NCBI GenBank assembly: GCA_030848705.1
Contig: CM061243.1
Span: 118,196,674-118,260,673, forward strand
From: Heracleum sosnowskyi
Lineage: Eukaryota > Streptophyta > Magnoliopsida > Apiales > Apiaceae
Length of the DNA: 64,000 nucleotides
Direction of reading: 5' to 3'
Shown: positions 26,101-39,300 of the stretch, piece after piece
Position numbering within the stretch: the stretch's first letter is position 1
Layout: each line of letters opens with the position of its first letter
The notes under the pieces: generated by a model
What the model saw: only the letters and a program-made list of their open reading frames with translations
The model's database searches: none
What the model was told of the DNA's origin: nothing
Made by a program: the position numbers and the translations under genes

Positions 26101-27043
26101 AAAAATAAGTTATGAAACTATATTTTATATACACCTTAAAATATGTGTCAAAAAAATCATAAAAAATGGGTGGGAAATATTAGATTGCAATATATTTTGA
26201 TTTATATGATTGTTATACATTCGAAACACATTTTTATTTCAGGTGAAGAGACAACTCACATTCATGCACAGTGTTTAGGGAGTACTTATTATTTTCCTCT
26301 CAAAATAAATAGCGCCTTATTTTTCACGCATTTTAATATGGTTGATAAAAATACTTATAAATATTATTTTTCAATTTTTAAATTATTTATAAAACTATAA
26401 AAATAATTTATTTTTTTAGAATCGAGAGAGTACAAATTATTTGAAAATTAATATACACCCAACATATTATAATACAAAATTTAATATATAAATTAAATTC
26501 GATTTCAAGAGACCGTACCTCGTGTGAGAATGAATAATTAGTCAGGTAACATGTCTCCACGTGTACGGCTAGTAGCTTCCTCACATCTAAGATCCTGTCC
26601 GTTGATATTCCCTGTCAGAAAAATCAAATTAAATCAGCTAAAATCATCCCGAAAATAGTAAGAAGCCAAAGGTGGTCATGGTGTGTTTTTTTACATACCT
26701 TAAGCGTCAACTGTGTACCGTCTGGTGTTTCCACCATCACTTCTATCACAGCCGGCAAAACTGCCAAATTTCATATCTTCATTAACATACATTTTTCATT
26801 TAACATATCACTAGTTGTATTATACAAGTCATGCATCACCAAGTTGTGCATTTCTCGTATATTCTTTGATAAAAATTTAACAGTGAAATGTCGAGAATTC
26901 AAACCTTTTCAGTGTCACGTGTGTGAACGTCCGGATAAACATAGTGACGGTAAAATGAAGTGCAGTGACTAACCTTTCTCTTCTTTTTTCTTCTTGTCTC
27001 CTTTGGCCTTATGAGGCTTTGTTTTTCCAGTTTTCGGAGCCAT
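13559..27043 (-). CDS. TSS: CLU-domain TPR protein of the TSS / REC family
   Basis: My model has 23 exons, total 5,610 nt, 1,869 residues: 27043-26974, 26760-26699, 26611-26519, 25738-25666, 25546-25238, 24955-24891, 24609-24478, 24383-24342, 24260-23736, 23608-23451, 23169-22650, 22266-22204, 22103-22002, 21008-20688, 20597-20505, 20414-20313, 20221-20117, 19980-19847, 19079-18896, 18700-18569, 18490-18378, 15872-15788, 15685-13559. All phases join. The N-terminus [20 protein letters not shown] is diagnostic. In order: a ubiquitin-like N-terminal part (1-160), CLU domain (about 240-560), a lysine/glutamate-rich linker, an eIF3-p135-like centre (about 690-900), kinesin-light-chain-like TPRs (about 910-1095), then a long disordered tail with [13 protein letters not shown]. 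Arabidopsis relatives act in the cytosol and affect chloroplast compartment size (REC) and growth (TSS); CLU proteins elsewhere bind mRNAs for mitochondrial proteins. One intron is GC-AG. I see no stops. TSS versus other REC paralogues is not certain. Confidence 0.93.
16143..16227 (-). mobile_element. tRNA-derived SINE remnant
   Basis: On the minus strand the segment has an A-box-like TAGCCCAATGG near 16215 and a B-box-like GGCTTTGATCC near 16175, about 30 bases apart. It then runs through a C/T-rich stretch into an A-rich tail (complement of TTTTTTTAAG near 16142). This is the layout of a plant SINE head and tail rather than a functional tRNA, because no cloverleaf stems form. Confidence 0.55.
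16259..17454 (-). mobile_element. Non-autonomous Helitron in TSS intron 21
   Basis: On the minus strand it starts TCTATACTCTTTATTAAAAG at 17454 and ends CTAG at 16259. A hairpin (CGTGC, three-base loop, GCACG) lies about 13 bases inside the 3' end. The flanks are A on the 5' side (17455) and T on the 3' side (16258), the standard Helitron A|T insertion. Length 1,196 bp, no coding. It contains a direct internal duplication: about 16571-16789 is repeated at about 16790-17000. Same transcriptional strand as the host gene. Confidence 0.85.
25960..26282. mobile_element. Stowaway-like MITE in TSS intron 3
   Basis: Begins CTCCCTTCGTG after TA (25958-25959) and ends TTAGGGAG before TA (26283-26284). 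These are the CTCCCTCCGT-type ends and TA target site of Tc1/mariner-derived Stowaway elements. 323 bp, AT-rich and non-coding. End similarity extends only about 6-7 bases, so the right boundary is tentative. Confidence 0.55.
26285..26430. mobile_element. Second Stowaway-like MITE, tentative
   Basis: Runs from the TA shared with the preceding MITE to TTTTTTTAGAATCGAGAGAG followed by TA (26431-26432), which looks like a decayed Stowaway right end. The left end (CTTATTATTTTCCTCTC) is poor. Alternatively both stretches are one element with an unusual middle. Confidence 0.35.
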
Positions 27044-28237
27044 GTTGCTGCAGTCCTCAACACAAACTTATCCGAGTAGCTAAATATATATTTTGTCCAG
27101 TTGTCAACCGTTTCTACAGTTACATAACACAGTTAAAGTACAGCTAAAAATCTCTACAAAACTTAAATGTATACTTGTTTATTTTTATTTTTATATGTTC
27201 AACTTTGAAACTGTAATAAAGAAAATTTATACAAAAATAGGCAAAGAAATGAAGTGGGATTAGAGAATTAGACTCTGATTATGTAGTGGGCTATGCATGT
27301 AAATGATGGTTTAGAGTGTGTAAATATTAGACAGGTATGTATGTATGTGTGTAAGCAAGTTTAAGGTTGAAGAACTATCGGTGGAAAAGTGAACGTGTAG
27401 GTGAAGGAGGGGGGAGAGGGGCCGGAGAGAGAACAGTAGAGAGTGTAGAGAGAGAGATATGCATTAGGGAGAGAGATTTGGTAGAGAGATTTGGGAGAGA
27501 AATGGATAGGATAAGGTAAGCCCAAGAAGCTTAGCTAGTTGGTTCCATAATCTATCCTTGGGGGGTGAGAAAAATGACCAAGGATTTTGGCCCTCTCGTT
27601 CTCTTCTCTATCTCTAGCTCCATTTGTAACTTTCTGTCCCGCAGTTTGGCCAATTTTTTATGACATGACCTCTATTTGGTAGTATAAATTCAATTATTGG
27701 GTTGTATAGTCTTAGGGAACCTTTATTGCAATTGATGTTAACAAATAATAAGCTAATCTAATCTTATAATCTCTCTCTCTAACATTTTAAAGAATTTGAT
27801 TGGTTCACACGAATGAAAATTAGAGTGGTATTGGGATAATATTTTAATTATTAAATGTTTTCTTTTTGCTAATTTTTAATAATTAGTTTCGTTAAATAAG
27901 TTTTTAGATTAAAGTTCACATAAAGTTGAGATTGAAGTCATTTATTTGGTTCTCTAAAAATTATTCGTAAAAAGACCTGCTGATCATTAGTTAGATTTTG
28001 TAGTTGCTTTTCGATTGTGAGTTTTAGTCCTAATTTTAATAGCGCAAGCGTAGTATGTTCAAGTATGTCTTATGGATGGGTAATTTTTTTGTACTCGGTT
28101 AAATTCACCAAACTTACGATACGATTAAGCAGAGCTCGAACAAATGCCTTGCTTAATAAATTATTCAAGTAGTTCGAATTCAACTTCGCTTTCAAAACAC
28201 AAATTCGAAATTTTACAGAGTTTGAGTTCGAATTTTT
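27044..28237 (-). promoter_or_regulatory. TSS 5' leader and promoter region
   Basis: On the minus strand the upstream DNA between about 27560 and 27400 is strongly CT-rich (many CTCTCT runs), as in leaders of broadly expressed plant genes. CTGCAG just before the ATG (27046-27051) could be the acceptor of a leader intron, but I could not fix the donor or the TATA box. Beyond 27600 the DNA is plain AT-rich. From about 28120 there is repeat-like text before the copia LTR. Confidence 0.4.
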
Positions 28238-28556
28238 CATAAACTGTGATTGTCAAATCTTATTCAAGAAGGCTCTCAAAACTTACCCAAGAAAATTCTC
28301 AAAACTTACTCAGGAAGATTCGAAAAGTTTAGTCATAAAGACTTGCACAACTTATCTTAGAAAACTTGTAATACTTAATTAAGAATAATTGAATAGCTTT
28401 CTCAGTAAGACTTGTAACCTAACTACTATAAATAGAAATTCAACTAATGAAATCAATATAAATTTCTCTTTACATCTCCTATTCTCTTATACTTCTTCTC
28501 TACTTTTCTATTCCCATACATATACCTTTCTCGGTCGATAATTATCAAGATTTACA
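28238..28556 (+). repeat. 5' LTR of the old copia element, left end altered
   Basis: From GTGATTGTCAAATCTTATTC through a leader-like CT-rich end to GATTTACA at 28556 it follows 45100-46506 closely apart from the MITE. It keeps the empty-site text CAGTAAGACTTG at the point where the MITE sits in the 3' LTR. Confidence 0.8.
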
Positions 28557-30562
<2,006 letters not shown>

Positions 30563-31083
30563 TGTTAGGCCGAATACACAATATAATCAAGTATGTATGA
30601 GAATAACAATCAAGAATACTGTTTATAAATCAACAAAACTGAATTATATTAAATAATTCTCTCTTAGTGATGTTAAAGAATCACAAAGAGCTACTAGGTT
30701 ACAAGAATAATATTTTCAATAATCGCATCCCTTCTAGGGATAACCTATCTGTGTTTATATAATACACAGCTACATACAATCCATCTCTAATTGATATTCC
30801 TATAAGTTAGCTATACAATTCATATCAATTAAGGATTGCTTCAGTCTTCTATTCCGTCTCCTTAGCTGTATCAATATATTCTGCTTCTTTCCATCTTCAG
30901 AATATATTGCTTCTAGAATCTTCATGACATGCACCGACAGCTAAATCGACTTTCACCCTGTCAGACTTTAACAAACTCTGACCGGCTTCCATGTAAACTC
31001 TGATAAGTACTTCAGACTAAACTCTGAACAGTACCTGTTACTTAAACACTGATTTAAACAAACATCAGCAATTATATCTAACA
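30563..31083 (-). repeat. 3' LTR of the first Sirevirus-like element
   Basis: 521 bp; three substitutions against 42118-42638. Contains three copies of AAACTCTG (near 30972, 30996 and 31018), the element's dispersed oligonucleotide. Confidence 0.97.
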
Positions 31084-31228
31084 ATCTCCCCCAACTTGTG
31101 TATAATAAAAATGTACAAGTTAAACAGATAATTGATGATGTCAAAACATATAACAAATGCAGTGTTTAATCATAACAGAGTTTAATTTTAACTTAGAACA
31201 GAAAATTTTAAAAACTTACAGTCAGACT

Positions 31229-34200
31229 TTATTTGATTTCTTGAATATCAGGCACTGTCCTGAGATAGTCTGTAAGTAATCTTCTCTCAGCTCTTTCCAG
31301 TTCAGCAATCATATTTTCCTTCAGCTCCTTAAGCTCTGGATCTCCTTCACCAGTTTGATATATGGCAGCTCTCAGAGAATAGATACTGTTTTTCCTCATT
31401 TCATTTCCAAGTTTTATATAGAAAGGCTTGTCAGACTCTAGATTAAATTCTAGAACTTTCATTTCCAGTGCAGTTCTGAACCTAGCACTATTCCTCTTCA
31501 TCTCCACAATTTTTCCATAAGCATCTCTGTACTTAGGAATATATGCACTCGAGACTCCTCCTCCAAGCATTATCTTTGATCTAAGCATCCTTTCTCTAAT
31601 AACTAAAGCAGCATCATGAGTACTTCTATTCTTGACTTTTAACAAATATAGAACATACTCCAATTCTTCATAAGATTTGAGATTGATGTCAGACTCTGCA
31701 ACCTTGTAAACCCTTCCATCAGCCATGAAATACAGCAAAAACTCTTTCTTTAATACTTTATGAAATATCATCTGAACAGATTCTAGCATATCAAGACTCT
31801 CTTGAGTAATAATACCAGATACTGCCAGTGATGATTGATCTCCAGGTCTATTGTTTATTCTCTTCTCCCTATGTGAACCTAAACCAGACTTATCAAAAGA
31901 TTCTTTTCCAAGTACAGTCCTGGTTTGAGAAAAGTCCACAGGTTGAAGTGTCAGAGTTTCAGAGAGTACAGGTCTTCTAAAAGTACTTTGGAGTTGAGGT
32001 GCTAGTTGAGTTTGTACAACTTGAGCCTTGTCAGAGGTTGTCACAATTTTAGTAGAAACATCAACTTGAGCAGCGTCAGAGGTTGATCTAGCTTCAAAAA
32101 CTTCAACTTGAGCTTTGTCAGAGGTTGAAAAATTCTTCATAGGTAACTGTCCTTCTTCTACCAGTTTACCCTTGCCTTTATCATTCTTTGCTATCATAGG
32201 CTTCCTTGAGTCTTGTATACTCTGTTGAGAAATTTCCTTGATGAAAATACCCTTTTCTTTCCTTCTAGGAACCTTGACAGCTTTCTTTTTGTAAGTACCA
32301 TCCTCCATTTTCTTCTTGTGCTCTTCATTTATCATTCTTAATTCAGCATCATAATCCTCAACTGTTACCTTACCACCATGCTCTTCTAAAAACATTTTAG
32401 TAGCAATTTCCTCATCTGTGGTAGGCTTATCAGAGATTATCAAACTTTTGAGTTTTGAACCACTGGCAGAGTTTGCATTTCCCTTACCAGAGTTTGATCT
32501 TCTATCAGAGTTTGATCTTGGTGGTCTTCTATCAGAATTTAATCTTAAACTCTTTCCATCTCCTTTGCTTCCACCATCATTACCATCATCCCTCCGTCTC
32601 AGAGTTTGGGTGTCTTTGCATTTGTCACTTGGTACACTCTCCCCCTTTTTGACATCATCAGAAAGTAGTACTGATGTCAACAACTCAATTGCAGTAGAAA
32701 TTGAAGTCAGTTGGGCAGACATAGCAGTCTGGTTGTCCTCAACTTTCCCAAGCCTCTTCTGAATTTCATTAGAGTCCTTAGCTTGCTTCTTGAACATAGA
32801 ATTGTAGTAGGATCTATCATTCTTCAGAGTAAGATCTCTCATACTAACTTCATTCCTCAAAGCAGTGACCTCCTTATGAGACTCATCAAATCTGTTGTGG
32901 AGAGATTTAATTTGAATCACAGTGGCCTTTAGACTAGTAAGAATATCAGGATTTGAAATTGTCTTCACAGAATCACCAAGAAAATCAGCAGCCCTCTGTG
33001 CTGAAAAGATACAATCTGCAGCTGCCCATCTTTTGTAGTACATTTCCTGAAAGTGCTCAACAGTGGCTCGATTGACCTCTCTTTCTTCATCAGAGTTTAC
33101 TCGAATATCAGATAACTCCTCTTGTGAATGAGCAGAACTATCATCATCATTATCATTCTCAGCTGTATTCTCTGCAGGAACATTCTCAGCAGTAGTGTCA
33201 AAATGACTCTGTGCAGCTTCATCAATAACTTTCTCTGCAACAGGTTCTGGAATCTCAGAGTTTGCAGTTTGCATTAAATCTGTTTCTTTTGTTACAACCT
33301 CAACAACAGATTGTTGTAGAGTTTCAAGAATAATATCCTCAGAGATTAGCTTGTCAGCAGCCTCTTGTAAATTCTCTGCTACATCCTCCAAACTCTGATC
33401 AACTTCCTCACCTTGTTCAGAATTAGCATTGTTTACCGAAAGAACCTCTATGTGAGTAGCAACAGAGTCTTCAATGACTAAGGTGGCTTGATCAACTTCT
33501 ACATCCTCAGTATCACAGGTACTGATAGTAGGATGTGCATCTGGAATATCTTCATCAACAAAGAAATCCATTTTCTCAAAAACTCTGCTGTCAGAATGAT
33601 CAACATCTTCCTCAACTACATTCTCAGTCTGTGATGTAGGAGCTTCTCTCTCAAAATTCATCATGCCAACATCAGCATTTACTCTATCCTCAGTAGGCAC
33701 AGGAGTGTCAAAAATTTCCTCTTGAAGAACTTCTTCAGGAGCTACATTCTCCATAGAAACTCTGTCCATATTGACAGCTTCATCCTCCTGTAACTCAACT
33801 TCAAGATTTTCAGCAACTGTTGAAGAAATATTCTCTGCACCAAAGAGATGTGCTGCTACTAATCTTCTTTTTCTCTGATGAAGAGTTTCATCATCAGTTT
33901 CACTCTCCTCATTAGCAGCATCAGACTTTGCCCTGTTGGCCCTTCTTTTCTTTAACCTTTTCTTCTGAGGCATATCATCAGTATTTGATACCCCAGCTTC
34001 AGCATTGAATGGATTCACTCTATCAGACTTAACAGCTCTTACCTTTGACTTCTTTGACCTCTGTGATAGAGACACAGAAGGTACAGCTTCAGCATTTGCT
34101 AGTTGTTGTTGTTGTGAATCTACTTGAAATTGTCGCACCAACTCAGGTAGCAACAAGACACCAACATCCCCTTTCTTGTTATCCTTATTAGTTAGATCAG

Positions 34201-34912
34201 AGAATATGCGTTTATGTAATTTAAAACAGGGAATGACATCATTCTCAGCTATCTCTACTTCAGAAACACATTCAGAGAATATCAATTGACAAAATCTTGC
34301 AAAATAGACTACACCTCTGTTTTCATTCATTTTCTCACCTATATTATTTAGAACTAGTCTAGCAACATCAAAATGACTACCATAAAGAAGAGAATACCCG
34401 AGTTGCAGACTATCCGTGGGAATAGCATCCCAATTCGTGCATTTCTTTCCAAAAGCCCTGGTGATGCAATCGAAAAAGAAACTCCATTCCTTGCGCAAAA
34501 ACGGCCTTTTGAGTTGACCAATCTTTGTCAATGGTCCAGAGTAGCCTATGTCCCTCATCATTCTCAACAACTCAAAATCACCAATAGAGATTGTGAACGC
34601 ATTGAAATCCTCAAGACCCAAAGCATCACGAACAGTAGTTGAAGTAACTATAAACTCTTCTCCTTGAAATTCAAAGATTTTGGATGGAGACCCAGACTCT
34701 CCTCCATTATCATAAGTACCTGTCTGCCAGAAAGCCCTTATTTGAGATGCAGACAGCTTCAAAGGTGCGGTGAGAGCAGTACCAATATCAGAGTTTGACA
34801 AGAAACTCTGAATCAAATGAAACGCCTCCGGTGCGTTCTCATTTGCCAAAGGAGCAGCATAGTTGTTTGAGACAAATTCTAACCCAGAAGCAGTAAACAT
34901 TGTAGTATCCAT
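31229..34912 (-). CDS. Third ORF (env-position) of Sirevirus-like element
   Basis: 1,227 residues, open from ATG at 34912, downstream of pol on the same strand. Residues 1-220 form a globular-looking domain with RKEWSFFFDC (141-150), FGKKCTNWDAIP (154-165) and FDVARLVLNNI (181-191). From memory this resembles the Pfam 'putative plant transposon protein' domain (Transposase_32). The middle (about 340-640) is acidic and low-complexity. About 670-770 looks like a coiled coil, followed by a basic stretch. Three copies of TSD-x-AQV lie near 945-980, and the last 200 residues form another helical domain. I see no signal peptide or clear membrane segment, so calling it an envelope protein is not supported. 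The matching ORF at 62695 argues for a retained function, which is unknown. Confidence 0.85.
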   Translation of the reverse strand: MDTTMFTASGLEFVSNNYAAPLANENAPEAFHLIQSFLSNSDIGTALTAPLKLSASQIRAFWQTGTYDNGGESGSPSKIFEFQGEEFIVTSTTVRDALGLEDFNAFTISIGDFELLRMMRDIGYSGPLTKIGQLKRPFLRKEWSFFFDCITRAFGKKCTNWDAIPTDSLQLGYSLLYGSHFDVARLVLNNIGEKMNENRGVVYFARFCQLIFSECVSEVEIAENDVIPCFKLHKRIFSDLTNKDNKKGDVGVLLLPELVRQFQVDSQQQQLANAEAVPSVSLSQRSKKSKVRAVKSDRVNPFNAEAGVSNTDDMPQKKRLKKRRANRAKSDAANEESETDDETLHQRKRRLVAAHLFGAENISSTVAENLEVELQEDEAVNMDRVSMENVAPEEVLQEEIFDTPVPTEDRVNADVGMMNFEREAPTSQTENVVEEDVDHSDSRVFEKMDFFVDEDIPDAHPTISTCDTEDVEVDQATLVIEDSVATHIEVLSVNNANSEQGEEVDQSLEDVAENLQEAADKLISEDIILETLQQSVVEVVTKETDLMQTANSEIPEPVAEKVIDEAAQSHFDTTAENVPAENTAENDNDDDSSAHSQEELSDIRVNSDEEREVNRATVEHFQEMYYKRWAAADCIFSAQRAADFLGDSVKTISNPDILTSLKATVIQIKSLHNRFDESHKEVTALRNEVSMRDLTLKNDRSYYNSMFKKQAKDSNEIQKRLGKVEDNQTAMSAQLTSISTAIELLTSVLLSDDVKKGESVPSDKCKDTQTLRRRDDGNDGGSKGDGKSLRLNSDRRPPRSNSDRRSNSGKGNANSASGSKLKSLIISDKPTTDEEIATKMFLEEHGGKVTVEDYDAELRMINEEHKKKMEDGTYKKKAVKVPRRKEKGIFIKEISQQSIQDSRKPMIAKNDKGKGKLVEEGQLPMKNFSTSDKAQVEVFEARSTSDAAQVDVSTKIVTTSDKAQVVQTQLAPQLQSTFRRPVLSETLTLQPVDFSQTRTVLGKESFDKSGLGSHREKRINNRPGDQSSLAVSGIITQESLDMLESVQMIFHKVLKKEFLLYFMADGRVYKVAESDINLKSYEELEYVLYLLKVKNRSTHDAALVIRERMLRSKIMLGGGVSSAYIPKYRDAYGKIVEMKRNSARFRTALEMKVLEFNLESDKPFYIKLGNEMRKNSIYSLRAAIYQTGEGDPELKELKENMIAELERAERRLLTDYLRTVPDIQEIK

Positions 34913-35670
34913 TAGAAAAGTCTTGAAGAAAGCAAGAAATAAAACAGAGAAAAATGTAGAATGGATGCAGTGAAAGTGTTTGATACAGTGTTTGTGAGTA
35001 AAAACTTATGTAAAGATGAAGTGTGTAAAAGAATGAACCGTTTATGTGTAGTAAGTTTAAATAATAACAGTGAAAATTAAAACTGAATCGTTTTAATCAT
35101 TACTACACACAGCAGGCGTCTTTGAAAAATGTGTGAGTGCGACAGATGTCAAACATGTATTCGCTGACAGCTGTATATAACAACTTCCAATACACACGCG
35201 CAGTAAAAATAGCCATAATTACCGCTTGTCACACTGTTCAAAACACTCAACCTCTCTCTCCTCTGTTTAATACAAATATGAACCGTTTGTACTCATGCTC
35301 TTTCGAATTTCAAAACAAATGTCTAATCTCAAAATTATAAATTGTCTGAAACAAAGAACTTATTTTAACCATCAGAGATTAAAACAAAGTTACCTCGGCG
35401 TATTTCACACAATACATCAGTGTTTACCATTTGTCCTTCTTTGTCAATAAACTCTTTTCTCAAACTGTACAGGTGTGAATAAATGTGTGTGCTATAGCAG
35501 AGTTTACCGAAATCAATATTTAGATCATCTCAAAGTGCATAAAATCCACAAACTTAAGCAGTAAAAACTGGTTGCCTAAACTCTCATGTAAAGCATAAAA
35601 TCTGATTTTTATATCTAAACTCTGTATTTTGATATCCTTTCATTTGGATATATCTTTTATTCTTCACCCC

Positions 35671-35742
<72 letters not shown>

Positions 35743-36376
35743 TTATTTTATTTTATTTTATTTTATTTTTTTTTAATTTTTCCAGTAATCAGTGGTTGGC
35801 ACTAGTCACCAAAAATCAAAGATTTTAGCCCTTATTTCATACAATAAGTTCCTGGATCTTCCTAGGCACAACATGATCTCAAAGGAATTTGTGCTCTTTT
35901 TGGCATCTTTTGATTTGAGGGTGAATTATTTACAATTAATAATCAGAGTTTAGACTTTTCATCAGTTAATGCAATTAATTTATGAGAGAGAATGCAAACA
36001 GCTAATACAGACTCAGTGTATAGGATGAATAAACTAAGAGATGCTATAAATACAGAGACAGTATCATGCTGTGTTAACTTCCTGCACATTTGAGATCAGA
36101 ATCTATACAACTCTTAAGGATTCATAATTACTTACTGAGAATTATGCTTCATACAAATTTCTTCATTGGTCCTTATGTTTCAGACAAAATTACAATCAGA
36201 GAATAGCATTAGACTGTAACTATCAGAGTATGACCAACACTTTTATGACTAACAGAGTTTAGTATCAAAGTTTACTTTCAGAGTTTATGGCACTGGTACT
36301 CATAACAGTTAATACATGCAAGGAATCATGAGCATAAAAATCAAACATGTATAGTTTTTGAGTCTAACCCGTATCT
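34913..36376 (-). other. Spacer between pol and third ORF
   Basis: 1.46 kb without coding. It holds several CAGAGTTT/AAACTCTG copies (35498, 35619, 35944, 36249, 36277), a long TA microsatellite (35694-35739) followed by TTTTA repeats (to about 35768), and a TATATA-like site near 35172 that could serve a separate ORF3 promoter on the minus strand. Confidence 0.6.
35694..35768. repeat. (TA)23 then (TTTTA)n microsatellite
   Basis: About 46 bp of TA units run directly into five or six TTTTA units. Confidence 0.95.
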
Positions 36377-39300
36377 CTAGTCAAAACCAGAGATCATTCC
36401 AAGTTCATTTACCAATCTTGTAAAAGTAGCTTCACTCAAAGGTTTGGTGAAGATATCTGCAAGTTGTTGGTCTGTAGACACAAAATGAAGCTCAATGTCT
36501 CCTTCTTCCACATGTTCCCTGATAAAATGATACCTTATGCTGATGTGCTTGGTCATGGAATGCTGTACTGGGTTACCTGTCATAGCAATAGCACTTTGGT
36601 TATCACAGTAAATAGGTATTTTAGAGTACCTTAACCCATAATCCAGCAACTGATTCTTCATCCACAGAATCTGTGCACAACAGCTACCAGCAGCTATATA
36701 CTCTACTTCTGCAGTGGATGTAGAAATTGATTTCTGTTTCTTGCTATACCAAGAAACCAATCTGTCACCTAAGAATTGACAGCTTCCACTTGTACTTTTT
36801 CTGTCTATCTTACAGCCTGCAAAATCTGCATCAGAGTAACCAATTAGCTTAAACTCTGATTCTCTAGGATACCACAAACCCAAGGTTATGGTTCCTTTGA
36901 GATATTTGAAGATCCTTTTTACAGCTGTTAGATGAGGCTCTCTGGGATCTGCTTGAAATCTTGCACAGAGACATGTGGCATACATGATATCAGGTCTACT
37001 TGCTGTGAGATACAGAAGAGACCCTATCATGCCTCTATAGGTTGTCATATCCACTGTAGCACCTGTGTCTTTGTCTAGCTTTGTTGCTGTAGCCATGGGA
37101 GTTGTAGCAGATGAACTATCAAGCATACCAAATTTCTTTAGAAGATTTCTGGTATACTTTGCTTGATTGATAAAAATCCCATCATCTGTTTGCTTGACCT
37201 GTAAGCCTAGAAAATAACTAAGCTCTCCCATCATGCTCATTTGATACCTGGACTGCATAAGCTTTGCAAACTTCTTACAAAGTTTGTCATTAGTAGATCC
37301 AAAAATAATATCATCCACATAAATTTGAACTAAAAGCAAATCATCACCAGTATTAAAATAAAACAAAGTTTTATCAATTGTACCTCTTGTGAACCCACTT
37401 TCTAAAAGAAATTGAGCAAGAGTTTCATACCATGCTCTTGGTGCTTGCTTTAGTCCATACAATGCCTTATCAAGCCTGTAGACATAATCTGGATGTTTGG
37501 AATCTACAAATCCTGGTGGTTGTTCAACAAACACTTCTTCTTCAAGCTTTCCATTGAGAAAAGCACTTTTCATATCCATCTGAAAGACTTTAAACTTCTT
37601 GTGTGCAGCATAGGCCAGAAAAATTCTTATGGCCTCCAATCTTGCAAATAGAGCAAAGGTTTCATCATAGTCAATTCCTTCCTGTTGTGAATAACCTTTA
37701 GCCACAAGTCTAGCCTTGTTTCTTGTAATTACACCTTCACTGTCAGTCTTGTTTCTGAAAACCCACTTTGTACCTATAATTGATCTATTCTTTGGTCTAG
37801 GTACAAGTGTCCAGACTTCATTTCTTTCAAATTCATTTAACTCTTCTTGCATTGCTGTTATCCAGTTTGCATCTTGAAGAGCTTCTTCCACTTTCTTTGG
37901 TTCTGTTTGAGACAAGAAAGCATGATACAGGCATTCATTTGTAGTAGCACTTCTAGTTCTTACACTAGCATCAGGATCTCCAATTATGAGATCAGGTGTG
38001 TGTGCCTGTGTCCACTTTCTTGCTGTTGGAAAATGGTTTCTTGCGTCATTATTGGATCCTCCCCCTTGATCTATGCTCTCCTGATTCATATGTTGACTTT
38101 CTGCAGCATCTGAGGCTCTCCCTGAATTGGATGGCTCAGAGTTTAAACTGTCAGAGTTTGAATCAGTTTCCTCAACTGACTCACTTGCTGTGTCTTGTTG
38201 AGCTTCTTCACGCTCCCCCTCAACTGGTTCTCTATTTTGTTCGATTTGAGAATTTCCAGTTTCTCCAGTATTTACCAGTAGAGGTTCAGAGTATGCTTCG
38301 TCAGAGTTTGTCAGAACCGCTTCACCAGAGTTTGTCGGTACTGCTTCATCATAGTTTACATTATCAGAGAATAAACCTTCATTTTCAAAACGCAGTTGAT
38401 CATATTCATCTATGTCATCAAGTCCAGTTATTTTCTTGTCATCAAATGACACATGTATGGATTCCATGATCACTTTAGTTCTCAGATTGTAAACTCTGAA
38501 TGCTTTTGTTGACACTGGATAGCCAACAAAGATTCCTTCATCAGCTTTTAACTCGAACTTAGTCAACTGTTCAGGATGAGTCTTCAACACAAAGCATTTG
38601 CATCCAAATATATGAAAATATTTCAAATTTGACTTCTTATTTTTCACCATTTCATATGGTGTTTTCCCATGCTTGTTGATCAGTGTAGCATTTTGAGTAA
38701 AACAAGCAGTTTGAACAGCTTCTGCCCAGAAATAAGTTGGCAATTTTGCTTCGTCAAGCATAGTTCTGGCTGCTTCAATTAAAGTTCTGTTCTTTCTTTC
38801 AACTACACCATTTTGCTGTGGAGTTCCAGGTGCAGAAAATTCTTGTTTCACTCCTCTTTCCTTGCAGAAAGCTTCCATTATTGAGTTTCTGAATTCAGTT
38901 CCATTATCACTCCTTATAATTTTGACTTTGTGTTGTGATCCTTTGTCCAGTAGATTTACATGATCCATCAGAGTTTGAGCAATTTCATCCTTCTTTGATA
39001 AGAAATACACCCATGTATATCTAGTATATTCATCAACAATTACTAAAGCATATTTCTTTCTGCCCATAGATATCACATTCACTGGTCCAAAGAGATCAAC
39101 ATGTAGAAGATGATAAGGTTCTACTACTGAAGATTCAGATTTGCTCTTGAAAGATGACTTCCTTTGCTTGGCCTTTTGACAAGAATCACATAGGCCATCT
39201 AAGCTAAGTATTGACTTGGGAAGTCCCCTTACAAGATTCTTTCTTATTAGCTCATTAATGTTGTTCAAATTGAGATGAGAGAGCTTCTTATGCCAGTTCC

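Noticed and set aside
32418..32932. Plus-strand open frames up to 114 codons
   Set aside because: Antisense to the basic, Asn-Ser-Asp-rich part of ORF3.
31229..34912. Calling ORF3 an envelope glycoprotein
   Set aside because: Position fits, but there is no signal peptide, membrane segment or glycoprotein-like pattern that I can see.
37847..38469. Plus-strand open frames of 88 and 157 codons
   Set aside because: Antisense to the low-complexity integrase-RT linker of the first Sirevirus-like pol.
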